DNA of 64,000 nt from Lachnospiraceae bacterium. GTDB lineage: Bacteria; Bacillota; Clostridia; Lachnospirales; Lachnospiraceae. Position 1 is the stretch's first letter. Each line of letters starts with the position of its first letter. The stretch lies in assembly GCA_017453065.1 (NCBI GenBank), contig JAFTKW010000005.1, positions 1 to 64,000 on the forward strand, in the 5' to 3' direction. The translations under genes were made by a program, and so were the position numbers. The notes beneath the pieces were generated by a model that was not told the origin of the DNA, ran no database searches, and saw only the letters and a program-made list of their open reading frames with translations. Positions 33,934 through 42,600 of this stretch are shown in pieces.

Positions 33934-35727
33934 ATGATGAAACGTTTGCTGCGATTTTATAATGGCTTAAAACTGAATACTAAGTTTACGGTTTTGATCG
34001 TGGCATTCGTATTGGTGCCAATTGTCATTCTTTCTGCTTGGCTGTTTTACAGCATGGAGCAGAACGTAATCTCAGAGCGCAAAAACGCACTGACCTACAA
34101 ATTGAGTCAGAGTTATGCCACGGTACAAAATAACGTAGACTCTATCAACATGTCTACTCAGTTTTTTCTAAGCGATCAGGGTTTAAGAGACTTCCTTGTG
34201 CGGGAGAAAAATGATGAGCACATCAGCGCAGAGGAACTGATTGAGTTTTATAAGGAAGATATCGCTTCCTTGGAGCGAATGGTGAACAATAACCCTTCCT
34301 TGTATCAAATCAGAGTATATGTAGACAGCAAGGATATGCAGGAAATGATGCCGATCCTCTATCGCAGTGACCGTATGGGGCGTCTTTCTTGGTCTGGTGA
34401 TGAGGAACTGGCAGGCTGGAAGTTTGACTACAAGGACAGTATTTTTGACAGTTATACGATGAACCAGCAGGATAGAATTTTAAGTGTTGTGACAGTAATG
34501 GAACAGTATGGAAGTGGTCAGATTGGCGTGTTGGAAGTTGCCATGAAGATGAATGTCATGTTCCCGCTTCTTTATGAAACTGTGGACAACCAGTGGAGTT
34601 GCTTCGTAGACCCGAGGGGCAATTTGTTTTTTGGTGACAAAGAGCCAGAGATGGCAAAGCAGATGGTGGAAGGATTTGTAGGTGAGATTGCAGAAAGTAC
34701 TTCTACGCAAGAGGTTTTGGAGCTTGCTGTAGGCGGAAAGAAATGTGTTGCTGGCTACATAAACGTCAAAGAACTGGGCGGCAAGCTGGTTATTGTAGAG
34801 GATATTAGCGTTGCAGTTGGTGAGATTGGCTTTGAGAGAAATCTCTTTATCCTGGTCGCCTTTGCACTGCTGATAGTATTGGTCGGCTGTATCAATCTGG
34901 CAGTTAAAACAGTATTAAAGCAGTTTTATAGCATTTTGGGATCTATTTACGAGGTGCAGGCAGGTAACCTCAATGTAGTCATTGAGGGAAATGGTACAGA
35001 TGAATTCGGCCTTTTGGGCAATCAGATTAACAAGATGTTGATTCGCATCAGGCAGTTGATGGATGACAATATCAAGCATGAGGTATTGGTGAAGAATACG
35101 GAGATTCGAGCTCTTCAAAACCAGATTAATGCTCACTTTATTTACAATGTACTGGAATCCATCAAGATGATGGCAGAGATTGATGAAAAGTATGAGATTT
35201 CGGATGCTATCACAGCATTGGGCAAACTGCTTCGCTATAGTATGAGGTGGACTTCAGCCAATGTAACTGTGGGCGAAGAACTAGAATATATTCGCAACTA
35301 TTTGAGTCTTATCAACTTACGTTTCGACTACGAGATTTATCTGTCAGAGAATCTGACAGAAGACATCAAGGCTTTGGAGATTCCAAAGATGACTCTGCAG
35401 CCAATTGTGGAAAATGCCATTTATCACGGAATTGAGCAGCTAGCAGAGGATACCAGTATCTATATCAAAGGCGTCATGGACGGAAATGACTGTATCATCG
35501 AAATCACTGACTCTGGACGAGGCATGAGTGAGAAGGAAGTTGCAAATCTGTACAAAAAGATTGCCGGTGAAATTGAAGCCTCTGGCGGCTCGGGCAATAG
35601 CATCGGTCTTAAGAATGTACAGGATAGAATCAAGATGAGTTTTGGAGAAAACTATGGAATCAGTATCAATTCCAAACTGGGATGTTATACCAAGATTGGC
35701 GTTCGTATTCCATACAAACAGGACTGA
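33934..35727 (+). CDS. YesM-type sensor histidine kinase
   Basis: This 597-residue membrane sensor has an N-terminal transmembrane segment (about 18-38), an extracellular region, a second transmembrane segment (about 302-325), a HAMP-like linker, and a His-kinase domain with the QNQINAHFIYN phosphorylation motif. The ATP site has the usual YesM signs (PIVENAIYHG N-box, DSGRGMSEKE, GNSIGLKNVQDR). It pairs with the response regulator 42 bp downstream. It probably responds to a sugar or to the binding lipoprotein. Confidence 0.93.
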   Translation: MMKRLLRFYNGLKLNTKFTVLIVAFVLVPIVILSAWLFYSMEQNVISERKNALTYKLSQSYATVQNNVDSINMSTQFFLSDQGLRDFLVREKNDEHISAEELIEFYKEDIASLERMVNNNPSLYQIRVYVDSKDMQEMMPILYRSDRMGRLSWSGDEELAGWKFDYKDSIFDSYTMNQQDRILSVVTVMEQYGSGQIGVLEVAMKMNVMFPLLYETVDNQWSCFVDPRGNLFFGDKEPEMAKQMVEGFVGEIAESTSTQEVLELAVGGKKCVAGYINVKELGGKLVIVEDISVAVGEIGFERNLFILVAFALLIVLVGCINLAVKTVLKQFYSILGSIYEVQAGNLNVVIEGNGTDEFGLLGNQINKMLIRIRQLMDDNIKHEVLVKNTEIRALQNQINAHFIYNVLESIKMMAEIDEKYEISDAITALGKLLRYSMRWTSANVTVGEELEYIRNYLSLINLRFDYEIYLSENLTEDIKALEIPKMTLQPIVENAIYHGIEQLAEDTSIYIKGVMDGNDCIIEITDSGRGMSEKEVANLYKKIAGEIEASGGSGNSIGLKNVQDRIKMSFGENYGISINSKLGCYTKIGVRIPYKQD

Positions 35728-35769
35728 TGACAAATGTGATGTTTGCATCCCAAAGATAGGGGGATTAGT

Positions 35770-37224
35770 ATGCATACTTTATTGATAGTAGAAGATGAAA
35801 AGTTAATCAGACAGGGAATCAAAACCATGATTCAGCGAAGTGGCGTTCCGGTGGAGCATATACTGGAATGCAACAATGGTTTGGATGCCATGGAGGTATT
35901 GAAGGCAAATCATGTGGATGTTATGTTCACAGATATTCGTATGCCCAAAATGGACGGGATTGAACTGGTCAATGCCATCCAGCAGCTCCCTGAGCCTCCA
36001 CTTACCGTGGCAGTCAGCGGATATGATGATTTTTCCTATGCCGTGGAGATGCTTCGCAAGGGCGTAAGAGAGTATATTCTTAAACCGGTGGACAGAGACC
36101 AGATTAAGAGCATCTTGGAAAAATTAAATGCTGAGCTGGAAGAAAAACAGGCTAGCAATGACAAGAATAAGACGATCTTTTTGCAACAACTAAAGTACTA
36201 TATGACACAGCCTGAAATGGAAAGCGGGGAAGCTATGGCCATAGAGGCAACTCTGGCAGAGCAGTTTCCTTTTGAAATGTATCATGTGTGCGTACTCAGT
36301 GCTACAGGTGCACAGACCCGAGCAGAAAAGGAATACATTTTTTTGGGAGAAGACCGCAAACAGGAAATCTACGTGGTAAGTCAGGATTATTTGGAAACCC
36401 TGTTAAAAGAGGAACTGATGGATCGTTTCGTGGGCGTCAGTGAAGCCTTTCGTTCTGTCAATCAGCTTCGCAATGCGTTTAAACAGGCTTGGCATAGCAG
36501 AAAAGAGGCTTTTTGGACCTGTAGGTCGGCTGTTTACTATAGTCAAAAGAAAGAGACAGGGTCTGGTTTGGAACTTACCACCAATATGCTTGAGCAGATT
36601 GCGCAACAGCTTGGAACAGAGAAATATGCAGATGGCCTGAAGGCGCTGCAGCGCATTTTCCAAAATGCCAGATTGGGAAGCTATGGAAAGACGGTCTTAG
36701 AAAACGGTATGGAGTATCTGCTTGAAGAAATCTTAAGGACCTATCGCAAGGTGATTCCAGCAGAGAAAAGCGATATGAAGACTTTCTTTGAGATTTATGG
36801 CTTTGACAGTCTCAATGATATGGAAGATGAACTGATGGGATGGCTGGAACAGGTGTGTGATACCATCAATAGCCATTTTGATGACCACAAGAATGAGCAA
36901 AAAATCAAACAGGCGATTGCATATATTCAAAAGAACTATCATACAGATTTAAATATGGCGGTGGTTTCCAATGAAATCTCCATGAACTACTCTTTGTTTT
37001 CTTTTATGTTTAAGCAGTATACAGGAAGCAATTTTGTCAATTACCTAAAGGAGATTCGTATAGGTGAAGCGAAGAAACTTTTGGGCGATACCGACATGAA
37101 GATCGTAGAAATCAGCCAGGCGGTTGGCTATGAAAATGAAAAACATTTCATGAAGACCTTTAAATCTATGTGCGGAGTCTCTGCCACAGAGTACCGCAGA
37201 AATGTGCAGCAGGGAAGCAAGTAA
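35770..37224 (+). CDS. YesN-type response regulator with AraC domain
   Basis: The product has 484 residues from ATG 35770, preceded by AGGGGGATT; an upstream TTG at 35743 is less likely. The receiver domain has the acidic pair in LIVEDEK and phospho-acceptor Asp in VMFTDIRMPKMDG, with the YILKPVDR lysine. The C-terminal AraC/XylS helix-turn-helix pair (MAVVSNEISMNYSLFSFMFK and MKIVEISQAVGYENEKHFMKTFK) binds DNA. It should activate the adjacent transporter and GH30 genes. Confidence 0.93.
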   Translation: MHTLLIVEDEKLIRQGIKTMIQRSGVPVEHILECNNGLDAMEVLKANHVDVMFTDIRMPKMDGIELVNAIQQLPEPPLTVAVSGYDDFSYAVEMLRKGVREYILKPVDRDQIKSILEKLNAELEEKQASNDKNKTIFLQQLKYYMTQPEMESGEAMAIEATLAEQFPFEMYHVCVLSATGAQTRAEKEYIFLGEDRKQEIYVVSQDYLETLLKEELMDRFVGVSEAFRSVNQLRNAFKQAWHSRKEAFWTCRSAVYYSQKKETGSGLELTTNMLEQIAQQLGTEKYADGLKALQRIFQNARLGSYGKTVLENGMEYLLEEILRTYRKVIPAEKSDMKTFFEIYGFDSLNDMEDELMGWLEQVCDTINSHFDDHKNEQKIKQAIAYIQKNYHTDLNMAVVSNEISMNYSLFSFMFKQYTGSNFVNYLKEIRIGEAKKLLGDTDMKIVEISQAVGYENEKHFMKTFKSMCGVSATEYRRNVQQGSK

Positions 37225-37267
37225 GGTTGCAGAGCGGCATAAAAGTATCCAGCAAGGATGCATACAT

Positions 37268-37327
37268 GTGGAAATATCAGCGTAAATTAGGGTGGAAAGA
37301 TATTTGCGTAAATTGAGTGGAAAATAG
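37268..37327 (+). repeat. short tandem repeat of about 24 bp upstream of tRNA-Trp
   Basis: Units begin GTGGAAA at 37268, 37292 and 37317, with GCGTAAATT in each of the first two. The period is 24-25 bp and there are about 2.4 copies. The units lie between the response regulator stop and the tRNA promoter. This may be a phase-spaced binding site array. Confidence 0.6.
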
Positions 37328-37339
37328 TGAAAAAAGTAC

Positions 37340-37369
37340 TTGCCATAAGGTAAGGGGCTATGCTATAAT
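37340..37369 (+). promoter_or_regulatory. strong sigma-A promoter of tRNA-Trp
   Basis: TTGCCA (37340-37345) and a perfect TATAAT (37364-37369) are spaced by 18 bp, 33 bp before the tRNA. A GTTGGT/ACCAAC hairpin (37377-37394) lies in the transcript leader just before the tRNA and may guide 5' processing. Confidence 0.8.
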
Positions 37370-37401
37370 GATGTTCGTTGGTTGAGAGACCAACAACATA
37401 T

Positions 37402-37472
37402 AGGGGAATAGTACAGCGGTAGTGCGGCGGTCTCCAAAACCGTTAACGGGGGTTCGATCCCCTCTTCCCCTG
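37402..37472 (+). tRNA. tRNA-Trp(CCA)
   Basis: The cloverleaf is complete: acceptor AGGGGAA with TTCCCCT, D-arm with GTAC/GTGC, anticodon stem GCGGT/ACCGT with loop CTCCAAA (anticodon CCA), a 4-nt variable loop TAAC, and a TTCGATC T-loop on a GGGGG/CCCTC stem. The discriminator is G. The CCA end is not encoded. A strong promoter and a terminator bracket it as a single-gene transcript. Confidence 0.95.
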
Positions 37473-37479
37473 CTCGAAG

Positions 37480-37514
37480 GGCTAGGAACTGAGATTCGGT
37501 TTCTGGCTTTTTTT
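37480..37514 (+). terminator. Rho-independent terminator after tRNA-Trp
   Basis: A 13-bp stem (GGCTAGGAACTGA at 37480-37492 with TCGGTTTCTGGCT at 37496-37508, including GU pairs) with a 3-nt loop runs directly into TTTTTT. Confidence 0.9.
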
Positions 37515-37718
37515 GTTGCCATGAAAGTAAATGTAATATATATTTTGCACAACACACGAATGCCGCTACATAGTACACTTTTCACAAAAATTTTATGTTA
37601 ACCCAACAAACGCTGACGAAAACCTCGAAAAAGTGGTAATATTACTATATAAAGGGAACAAATCGCCATTAAGTGGAAAAAGACTTAAGGCAACGTTTTG
37701 TAGTAAAGTGAGGTATGC

Positions 37719-38216
37719 ATGTTTGAAGTAGGCGAATATATCGTATATGGAACCAAAGGAGTCTGTCAGGTAGAGGACATCACTACCATGCAGATGGGAG
37801 ATATGCCAAAGAGTCAGTACTATGTACTTCAACCTGTGGGACAGAAGGGAAGTAAGATTTATGTAGCTACTGGCAATCAAAAGACCATCATGCGAAAAAT
37901 ACTTACCGCCAGTGAGGCGAAAGAACTGGTGCAAGAGATTCCACAGATTGAAGAATTGTGGCTGGACAATGAAAAGGTGCGCGAGGAGAAATACAAAGAA
38001 TGTATCCGTACCTGTGAGTGCAGAGATTTGGTTAAGATCATTAAGACTCTTTATTTGCGCAAAGAAAAGCGCATCAGAGAGGGTAAGAAGATTACTGCTA
38101 CAGATGAGAGATATCTAAAGATAGCAGAAGACAACCTTTATTCAGAACTTTCGATTCCTCTTGGAGTAGCAAAGGCAGATATGCCAGCGTATATTACTGC
38201 ACATATTGAGGATTAA
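37719..38216 (+). CDS. CarD/CdnL-type transcriptional regulator
   Basis: This 165-residue protein starts MFEVGEYIVYGTKGVCQVEDI, the typical RNA-polymerase-interacting domain of the CarD/TRCF-RID family, followed by a helical C-terminal DNA-binding part. Such proteins bind RNA polymerase beta and stabilise promoter opening. The start at 37719 has only a weak upstream site. The 204 bp before it hold no other feature I can name. Confidence 0.88.
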   Translation: MFEVGEYIVYGTKGVCQVEDITTMQMGDMPKSQYYVLQPVGQKGSKIYVATGNQKTIMRKILTASEAKELVQEIPQIEELWLDNEKVREEKYKECIRTCECRDLVKIIKTLYLRKEKRIREGKKITATDERYLKIAEDNLYSELSIPLGVAKADMPAYITAHIED

Positions 38217-38260
38217 CGTAGAACGCTAGCAAAGTGGGAAATGGACTATGGAGATTTCAG

Positions 38261-38280
38261 TTGCGCAATTAGTTGTGCAA
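38261..38280. promoter_or_regulatory. TTGCGCAA/TTGTGCAA motif pair in the carD 3' region
   Basis: TTGCGCAA at 38261-38268 and TTGTGCAA at 38273-38280 resemble the motifs found at the LacI-controlled promoters in this window. They lie 157 bp upstream of the lacI-type gene start and may be an auxiliary operator. Confidence 0.4.
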
Positions 38281-38335
38281 TAAAAGAGTCACTTATCTTG
38301 TGACATTTCCCCAAAAAAGAAAGAATTAAATTAGT

Positions 38336-38367
38336 AACTCGTACCATTGCGTGCGAGTTATTTTTTT
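38336..38367 (+). terminator. Rho-independent terminator after the carD-like gene
   Basis: AACTCGTAC (38336-38344) pairs with GTGCGAGTT (38351-38359), including one GU pair, around CATTGC and is followed by A then seven Ts. Confidence 0.85.
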
Positions 38368-38385
38368 GTTAACCTTTAATTAGGA

Positions 38386-38420
38386 CAACCGATTGCGCAG
38401 ATTGCGTGTGCAATTGGGAG
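38386..38420. promoter_or_regulatory. LacI-type operator before the first LacI regulator gene
   Basis: CAACCGATTG at 38386-38395 fits the LacI-family consensus CAANCGNTTG and runs directly into GCGCAG. It is repeated exactly at 39648-39657 before the binding-protein gene. A further TTGCGTGTGCAATTG stretch follows. The site lies 40-50 bp before the regulator's start and fits autorepression. Confidence 0.65.
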
Positions 38421-38436
38421 AATTTTGGGGGACGAA

Positions 38437-39444
38437 ATGGAAAACAAAAAAGTCACTATTGATGACATTGCAAGAGAACTGAATGTGTCCAAGACTACTG
38501 TATCCAGAGCCATATCTGGCAAAGGAAGAATTAGTACAGCCACCAGAGAGCGAGTGATGGAATATATCCAGGCAGCCAATTACAAGCCAAATGTAATTGC
38601 CAAAGGCTTGGCGAAATCCAAAACCTACAATATCGGTTTTGTGATGCCAGGGGATTACAGCTTGGTGGATTTGCCTTTTTTCCAGGAGTGCATGCTGGGT
38701 GTAAGTGAGATTGCTTCCAGTTATGACTATGATGTACTTATTTCTATGGTCACTGAAAATGATATGGGGCAGCTCAAACGCCTTGTGGAGAATCACAAGG
38801 TAGATGGTGTAATTCTTACTAGAACTTTGGTAAAGGATGGCCCTGCTGAATATCTGGAAGCCAATCAAGTTCCATTTGTTACAATTGGTACTTCTTTAAA
38901 TAAAGAGATTGTTCAGATTGACAACGATCACCGCAGTGCTTGTAGAGAGTTGACTAGTATCCTGCTGATGCGCGGTATCCGCAAGTTGGCTTTGATTGGC
39001 GGAAACAAAACACATGTGGTTACGCAGAAGAGATTGCAAGGTTTTCAGGATGCTTTCTTAGAGCAGGGACTTAGTCCAGACAACAGCCTAATCTACATGG
39101 ACGTAGAGCACAATGTCATGATTGAAAAGGTAGTAGAAGAGATGGTGGAACGCCAAGTGGAATGTGTCATCTGTATGGATGATTCTATTTGTACTCACGT
39201 ACTCAATAAGTTGCGCAAAGAAAAAATCCGAGTTCCAGGGGATATCAAGGTTGCTTCTTTCTACAACAGTAGCTTGCTGGAAAGCAACATTCCTTCTATT
39301 ACATCTTTGAACTTCGATGTAAAAGAACTTGGAATGATCACCTGCAGAACTTTGTTGGATCGCATGGAAGGCAAAACGGTTCAGCGCCGTACACTGCTAG
39401 GATATGAAGTTTCCATGAAAGAATCCACACAGAATGTACTATAG
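38437..39444 (+). CDS. LacI-family transcriptional regulator
   Basis: The product has 335 residues from ATG 38437, which has GGGGGA upstream; a TTG four codons earlier is less likely. The helix-turn-helix (TIDDIARELNVSKTTVSRAISG) and hinge (NYKPNVIAKGLAKSKT) are standard, followed by the periplasmic-binding-like sugar domain. It is transcribed toward the transporter genes 270 bp downstream and probably represses them until an oligosaccharide binds. Confidence 0.93.
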   Translation: MENKKVTIDDIARELNVSKTTVSRAISGKGRISTATRERVMEYIQAANYKPNVIAKGLAKSKTYNIGFVMPGDYSLVDLPFFQECMLGVSEIASSYDYDVLISMVTENDMGQLKRLVENHKVDGVILTRTLVKDGPAEYLEANQVPFVTIGTSLNKEIVQIDNDHRSACRELTSILLMRGIRKLALIGGNKTHVVTQKRLQGFQDAFLEQGLSPDNSLIYMDVEHNVMIEKVVEEMVERQVECVICMDDSICTHVLNKLRKEKIRVPGDIKVASFYNSSLLESNIPSITSLNFDVKELGMITCRTLLDRMEGKTVQRRTLLGYEVSMKESTQNVL

Positions 39445-39523
39445 AGCGTGAAAACGCAAGACACAGTATAGGTACTTAGCCAAGGTTAAATTTAGTATAG
39501 GAAAAAGGTACTATTTTAAGACT

Positions 39524-39540
39524 TGCGCAACTAGCGCAAC
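39524..39540. promoter_or_regulatory. upstream TTGCGCAA-ACTA-GCGCAA site
   Basis: TTGCGCAA (39524-39531) is followed 3 nt later by GCGCAA (39535-39540). The same pair with a 2-nt gap appears at 39655-39670 on the other side of the promoter. Two operators flanking one promoter suggest repression by DNA looping. Confidence 0.6.
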
Positions 39541-39605
39541 TTAAACGTAATAGCAATTGGCAAAATGTAACATATTTTACAGAAATTTTTAGTTTAGTAC
39601 CTACA

Positions 39606-39635
39606 TTGACAACAAACTGACTGTAATGTTATCCT
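39606..39635 (+). promoter_or_regulatory. promoter of the binding-protein operon
   Basis: TTGACA (39606-39611, perfect) and TATCCT (39630-39635) are spaced by 18 bp. Operators lie 66 bp upstream and 13 bp downstream of these boxes. Confidence 0.75.
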
Positions 39636-39647
39636 TAACATACAGAG

Positions 39648-39670
39648 CAACCGATTGCGCAAGAGCGCAA
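39648..39670. promoter_or_regulatory. LacI-type operator downstream of the promoter
   Basis: CAACCGATTG (39648-39657) overlaps TTGCGCAA (39655-39662) and is followed by GCGCAA (39665-39670). It lies just after the expected transcription start, where a bound LacI protein would block elongation. Confidence 0.7.
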
Positions 39671-39713
39671 CGGAGCTTAGCAAAAAATGCAAACATAATG
39701 GGAGGAAAAGTTA

Positions 39714-41045
39714 ATGAAGAAAAAATTGTTAGCATTACTTATGGCGACAGCAATGGTATTCAGTTTCGCAGCTTGTGGCGGAAATGATACTCCAGCTGGA
39801 AACGACACACCTGCATCCAACGATGGTGGACAGGTAAGCGAAGGCGGCGACGCTACAACAGATCCTGTACAGGCTTTGATCGCAGCTACAGAAGGACCAG
39901 TTAATTTGGTTGTTTGGGCAGCTGAAGAAGATCAGGACATGGTTAAAGGATGGTGCGAAGATTTCGCAGCTCAGTATCCAGATGTAACATTCACATTTGA
40001 AGTTGGTGTTCAGTCTGAATCTACAGCAAAAGATACAGTACTTACAGACCCAGAAGCAGCAGCTGACGTTTACTCTTTCGCAGGTGACCAGCTCTCCGCT
40101 CTTGTAGCAGCAAATGCACTTCAGCCAGTATCTATTCACAAAGATGAAGTTGTAGCAGCTATGGGTGGTGAAAACTCTGGTGCTATCTTGGCAGCAACAA
40201 TGGACGGAACATTGTACGCTTACCCTGCAACAGCAGACAACGGCTACTTCATGTTCTACAACAAAGAGTACTTCTCTGAAGAAGATGTTAAGAGCCTTGA
40301 CAAGATGATGGAAGTTGCAGCAGCAGCTGGCAAGAAGATCACATTGGAATACACATCTGGTTGGTATACATTGTCCTTCTTCGTAGGCGCTGGATTTGAA
40401 CTTTCCAGAAACGCTGATGGTTCTACAACAATGAACTGGAACGCAACATCTGCTGATGGTATCGCAGGTGTAGACGTAGCTCAGGCTATGCTTGATATCG
40501 CTAAGAATCCTGGTTTCGTATCCCTTAAGGATGCTGAATTCGTAACAGGTGTTCAGGATGGTTCTATCATCGCTGGTGTAAACGGTACATGGAACGCAGC
40601 AGTTGCTGAAGGCGCTTGGGGCGAAAACTATGCAGCTACATGCCTTCCTACATACACAGTTGCTGGCAAACAGGTTCAGATGGCTTCCGTTGCTGGTTAC
40701 AAGATGTTCGGTGTAAACGCTTATTCTGAGAACGCTGGATGGGCTATGCTTCTTGCAGAGTACTTCACAGCTGAAGATCAGCAGATTGAAAGATTCGCTC
40801 TTCGTCAGGCTGGCCCTGCAAACGTAAAAGCTCAGGCTTCCGACGCTGTTAAAGCTAACCCAGCTATCGCAGCTTTGGCTATGCAGTCTCAGTACGCTAT
40901 CCTTGATGGATGTGAAGGTGACAACTACTGGTCTACAGCAGAAACATTTGGTACAATCCTCGCAGCAGGTAACCCAGATGGTATCGCTCTCCAGGAACTC
41001 CTTGACAACTTTGTAGCAGGTGCTTCTCAGCCTACAGTACAGTAA
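39714..41045 (+). CDS. oligosaccharide-binding lipoprotein (MalE/GanS-type)
   Basis: This 443-residue binding protein has a signal peptide and lipobox SFAACGG (Cys about 22) and a Gly/Asn/Asp-rich tether before the bilobed domain. NLVVWAAEEDQDMVKGW, TMDGTLYAYPATADNGYFMFYNK and the final WSTAETFGTIL fit maltose/cyclodextrin-type binding proteins. Because a GH53 galactanase closes the operon, galacto-oligosaccharides (GanS-like) are as likely as maltodextrins. Codon use is very biased, implying high expression. Confidence 0.9.
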   Translation: MKKKLLALLMATAMVFSFAACGGNDTPAGNDTPASNDGGQVSEGGDATTDPVQALIAATEGPVNLVVWAAEEDQDMVKGWCEDFAAQYPDVTFTFEVGVQSESTAKDTVLTDPEAAADVYSFAGDQLSALVAANALQPVSIHKDEVVAAMGGENSGAILAATMDGTLYAYPATADNGYFMFYNKEYFSEEDVKSLDKMMEVAAAAGKKITLEYTSGWYTLSFFVGAGFELSRNADGSTTMNWNATSADGIAGVDVAQAMLDIAKNPGFVSLKDAEFVTGVQDGSIIAGVNGTWNAAVAEGAWGENYAATCLPTYTVAGKQVQMASVAGYKMFGVNAYSENAGWAMLLAEYFTAEDQQIERFALRQAGPANVKAQASDAVKANPAIAALAMQSQYAILDGCEGDNYWSTAETFGTILAAGNPDGIALQELLDNFVAGASQPTVQ

Positions 41046-41095
41046 TTAAATACTTGATTTGTCAAGAAGACTACGAAACAACGTAGAATTATCAA

Positions 41096-41129
41096 GGCCC
41101 ACATTCGTAGTGGATGTGGGCCCTCTTTA
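41096..41129 (+). terminator. hairpin between binding protein and permease genes
   Basis: GGCCCACAT (41096-41104) pairs perfectly with ATGTGGGCC (41114-41122) and is followed by CTCTTTAT. A smaller CTACG/CGTAG hairpin precedes it. It probably acts as a partial terminator. Confidence 0.7.
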
Positions 41130-41172
41130 TAGGTAAATGTCAACATTTTTTGGATTTGAAAGGGCGTGCCCA

Positions 41173-42600
41173 ATGAAAAAATTATTACAAACTATAGGAA
41201 GTTTCTTTGCGTCCTTTGGCACAGCTTTCGTAAAAGGCGATCTTTGGGTAAAAGGATCCTGCGTAATTATGGGCTTGGGCTATGCAGCAAGAGGACAGTT
41301 CGTTAAAGGCTTTCTGATGACTGCATTGGAAGCAGTATTTGCACTGTATATGGTACTTGTTGGGGTTCCATATCTGAGTAAGTTTGGTACACTTGGTACC
41401 GTTCAGTTAGAGAGAATATTCAACGTAGTTACTATGAAAAATGAAACCAATGACTACGACAACTCATTCTTGATTTTGCTCTTCGGAGTTATTTCTATTG
41501 TTATTATCTTTGCCTTTGTAGCAATCTACATGGCAAATATCAAATCTGTATATGAATTACAGTTGCTCAAAGAAGCTGGCAAAAAGATCAACACCTTTAA
41601 AGAAGATTTGAAGATGTTGCTCAATGAAAAGTTCCACATTACTTTGCTTTTCTTGCCAGTGGGAGGAATTTTGCTATTCACCATTATTCCTCTGATTATT
41701 ATGATTGCGGTAGCATTTACCAACTACGATCAGTTGCACATGCCACCTGCAGCATTGTTTACATGGGTTGGATTGAAGAACTTTGTAAATCTGTTTACAA
41801 CCAGTACCACAATCACCTTCGGTTATTCCTTTGGTAAGGTACTTACATGGACACTCATTTGGGCTTTCTTTGCAACCTTTACTACATATTTTGGAGGAAT
41901 CCTTCTTGCGAAATTCCTCAACAACCCAAAGACAAAGTGGCCAAAGTTCTGGAGAACTCTTTTTGTAATCACAATCGCAGTTCCTCAGTTCGTATCCCTG
42001 CTTTTGGTAAGAAACTTCTTCTCTGATCAGGGTATCGTAAACAGTATTTGTAGCAGTATCGGTCTTACAGATCTGCTCACACAGCTAGGTCTCGTGAGAG
42101 AAGGTCTTGGATATATTCCATTCCTGACATCTCCAGGCTGGGCGAAATTTATGATTATTGTAATCAATATCTGGGTAGGTGTTCCTTATCAGATGCTGAT
42201 TGCAACAGGCGTACTTATGAATATTCCTTCCGATTTGATGGAAAGTGCTCGTATCGATGGAGCAAACTCTTTCCAGATTTTCGTGAAGATTACAATGCCA
42301 TATATGTTGTTCGTAACTGGACCAAGTTTGATTACCGGTTTCATCAACAACATCAACAACTTCAACGTAATATATCTGCTGACGCAGGATGTATTCACGA
42401 CCATGGATCAAAAACTGGCAAGCTCCAACGCCAAGGAAATCGACCTTTTGGTAACTTGGCTGTTTAGATTGACCAGTGAATATTACAACTACAAGATGGC
42501 TTCTGTAGTAGGCTGCGTTGTATTTGTAATCTGTTCCGTATTTACTCTGATTATGTTTAACCGCATGATTAAGGGAGATAAGGAGGAAAGTTTCCAATGA
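41173..42600 (+). CDS. MalF/GanP-type ABC permease
   Basis: The product has 475 residues if read from ATG 41173 (AAAGGGCG upstream); ATG 41137 would add 12 unlikely residues. It has a long N-terminal extension with two extra membrane segments, then the six-segment permease core with the EAA loop (MESARIDGANSFQIFVKITMP). This extended form is typical of MalF and GanP. The end overlaps the next gene by 4 bp (ATGA). The ATPase must be encoded elsewhere. Confidence 0.9.
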   Translation: MKKLLQTIGSFFASFGTAFVKGDLWVKGSCVIMGLGYAARGQFVKGFLMTALEAVFALYMVLVGVPYLSKFGTLGTVQLERIFNVVTMKNETNDYDNSFLILLFGVISIVIIFAFVAIYMANIKSVYELQLLKEAGKKINTFKEDLKMLLNEKFHITLLFLPVGGILLFTIIPLIIMIAVAFTNYDQLHMPPAALFTWVGLKNFVNLFTTSTTITFGYSFGKVLTWTLIWAFFATFTTYFGGILLAKFLNNPKTKWPKFWRTLFVITIAVPQFVSLLLVRNFFSDQGIVNSICSSIGLTDLLTQLGLVREGLGYIPFLTSPGWAKFMIIVINIWVGVPYQMLIATGVLMNIPSDLMESARIDGANSFQIFVKITMPYMLFVTGPSLITGFINNINNFNVIYLLTQDVFTTMDQKLASSNAKEIDLLVTWLFRLTSEYYNYKMASVVGCVVFVICSVFTLIMFNRMIKGDKEESFQ

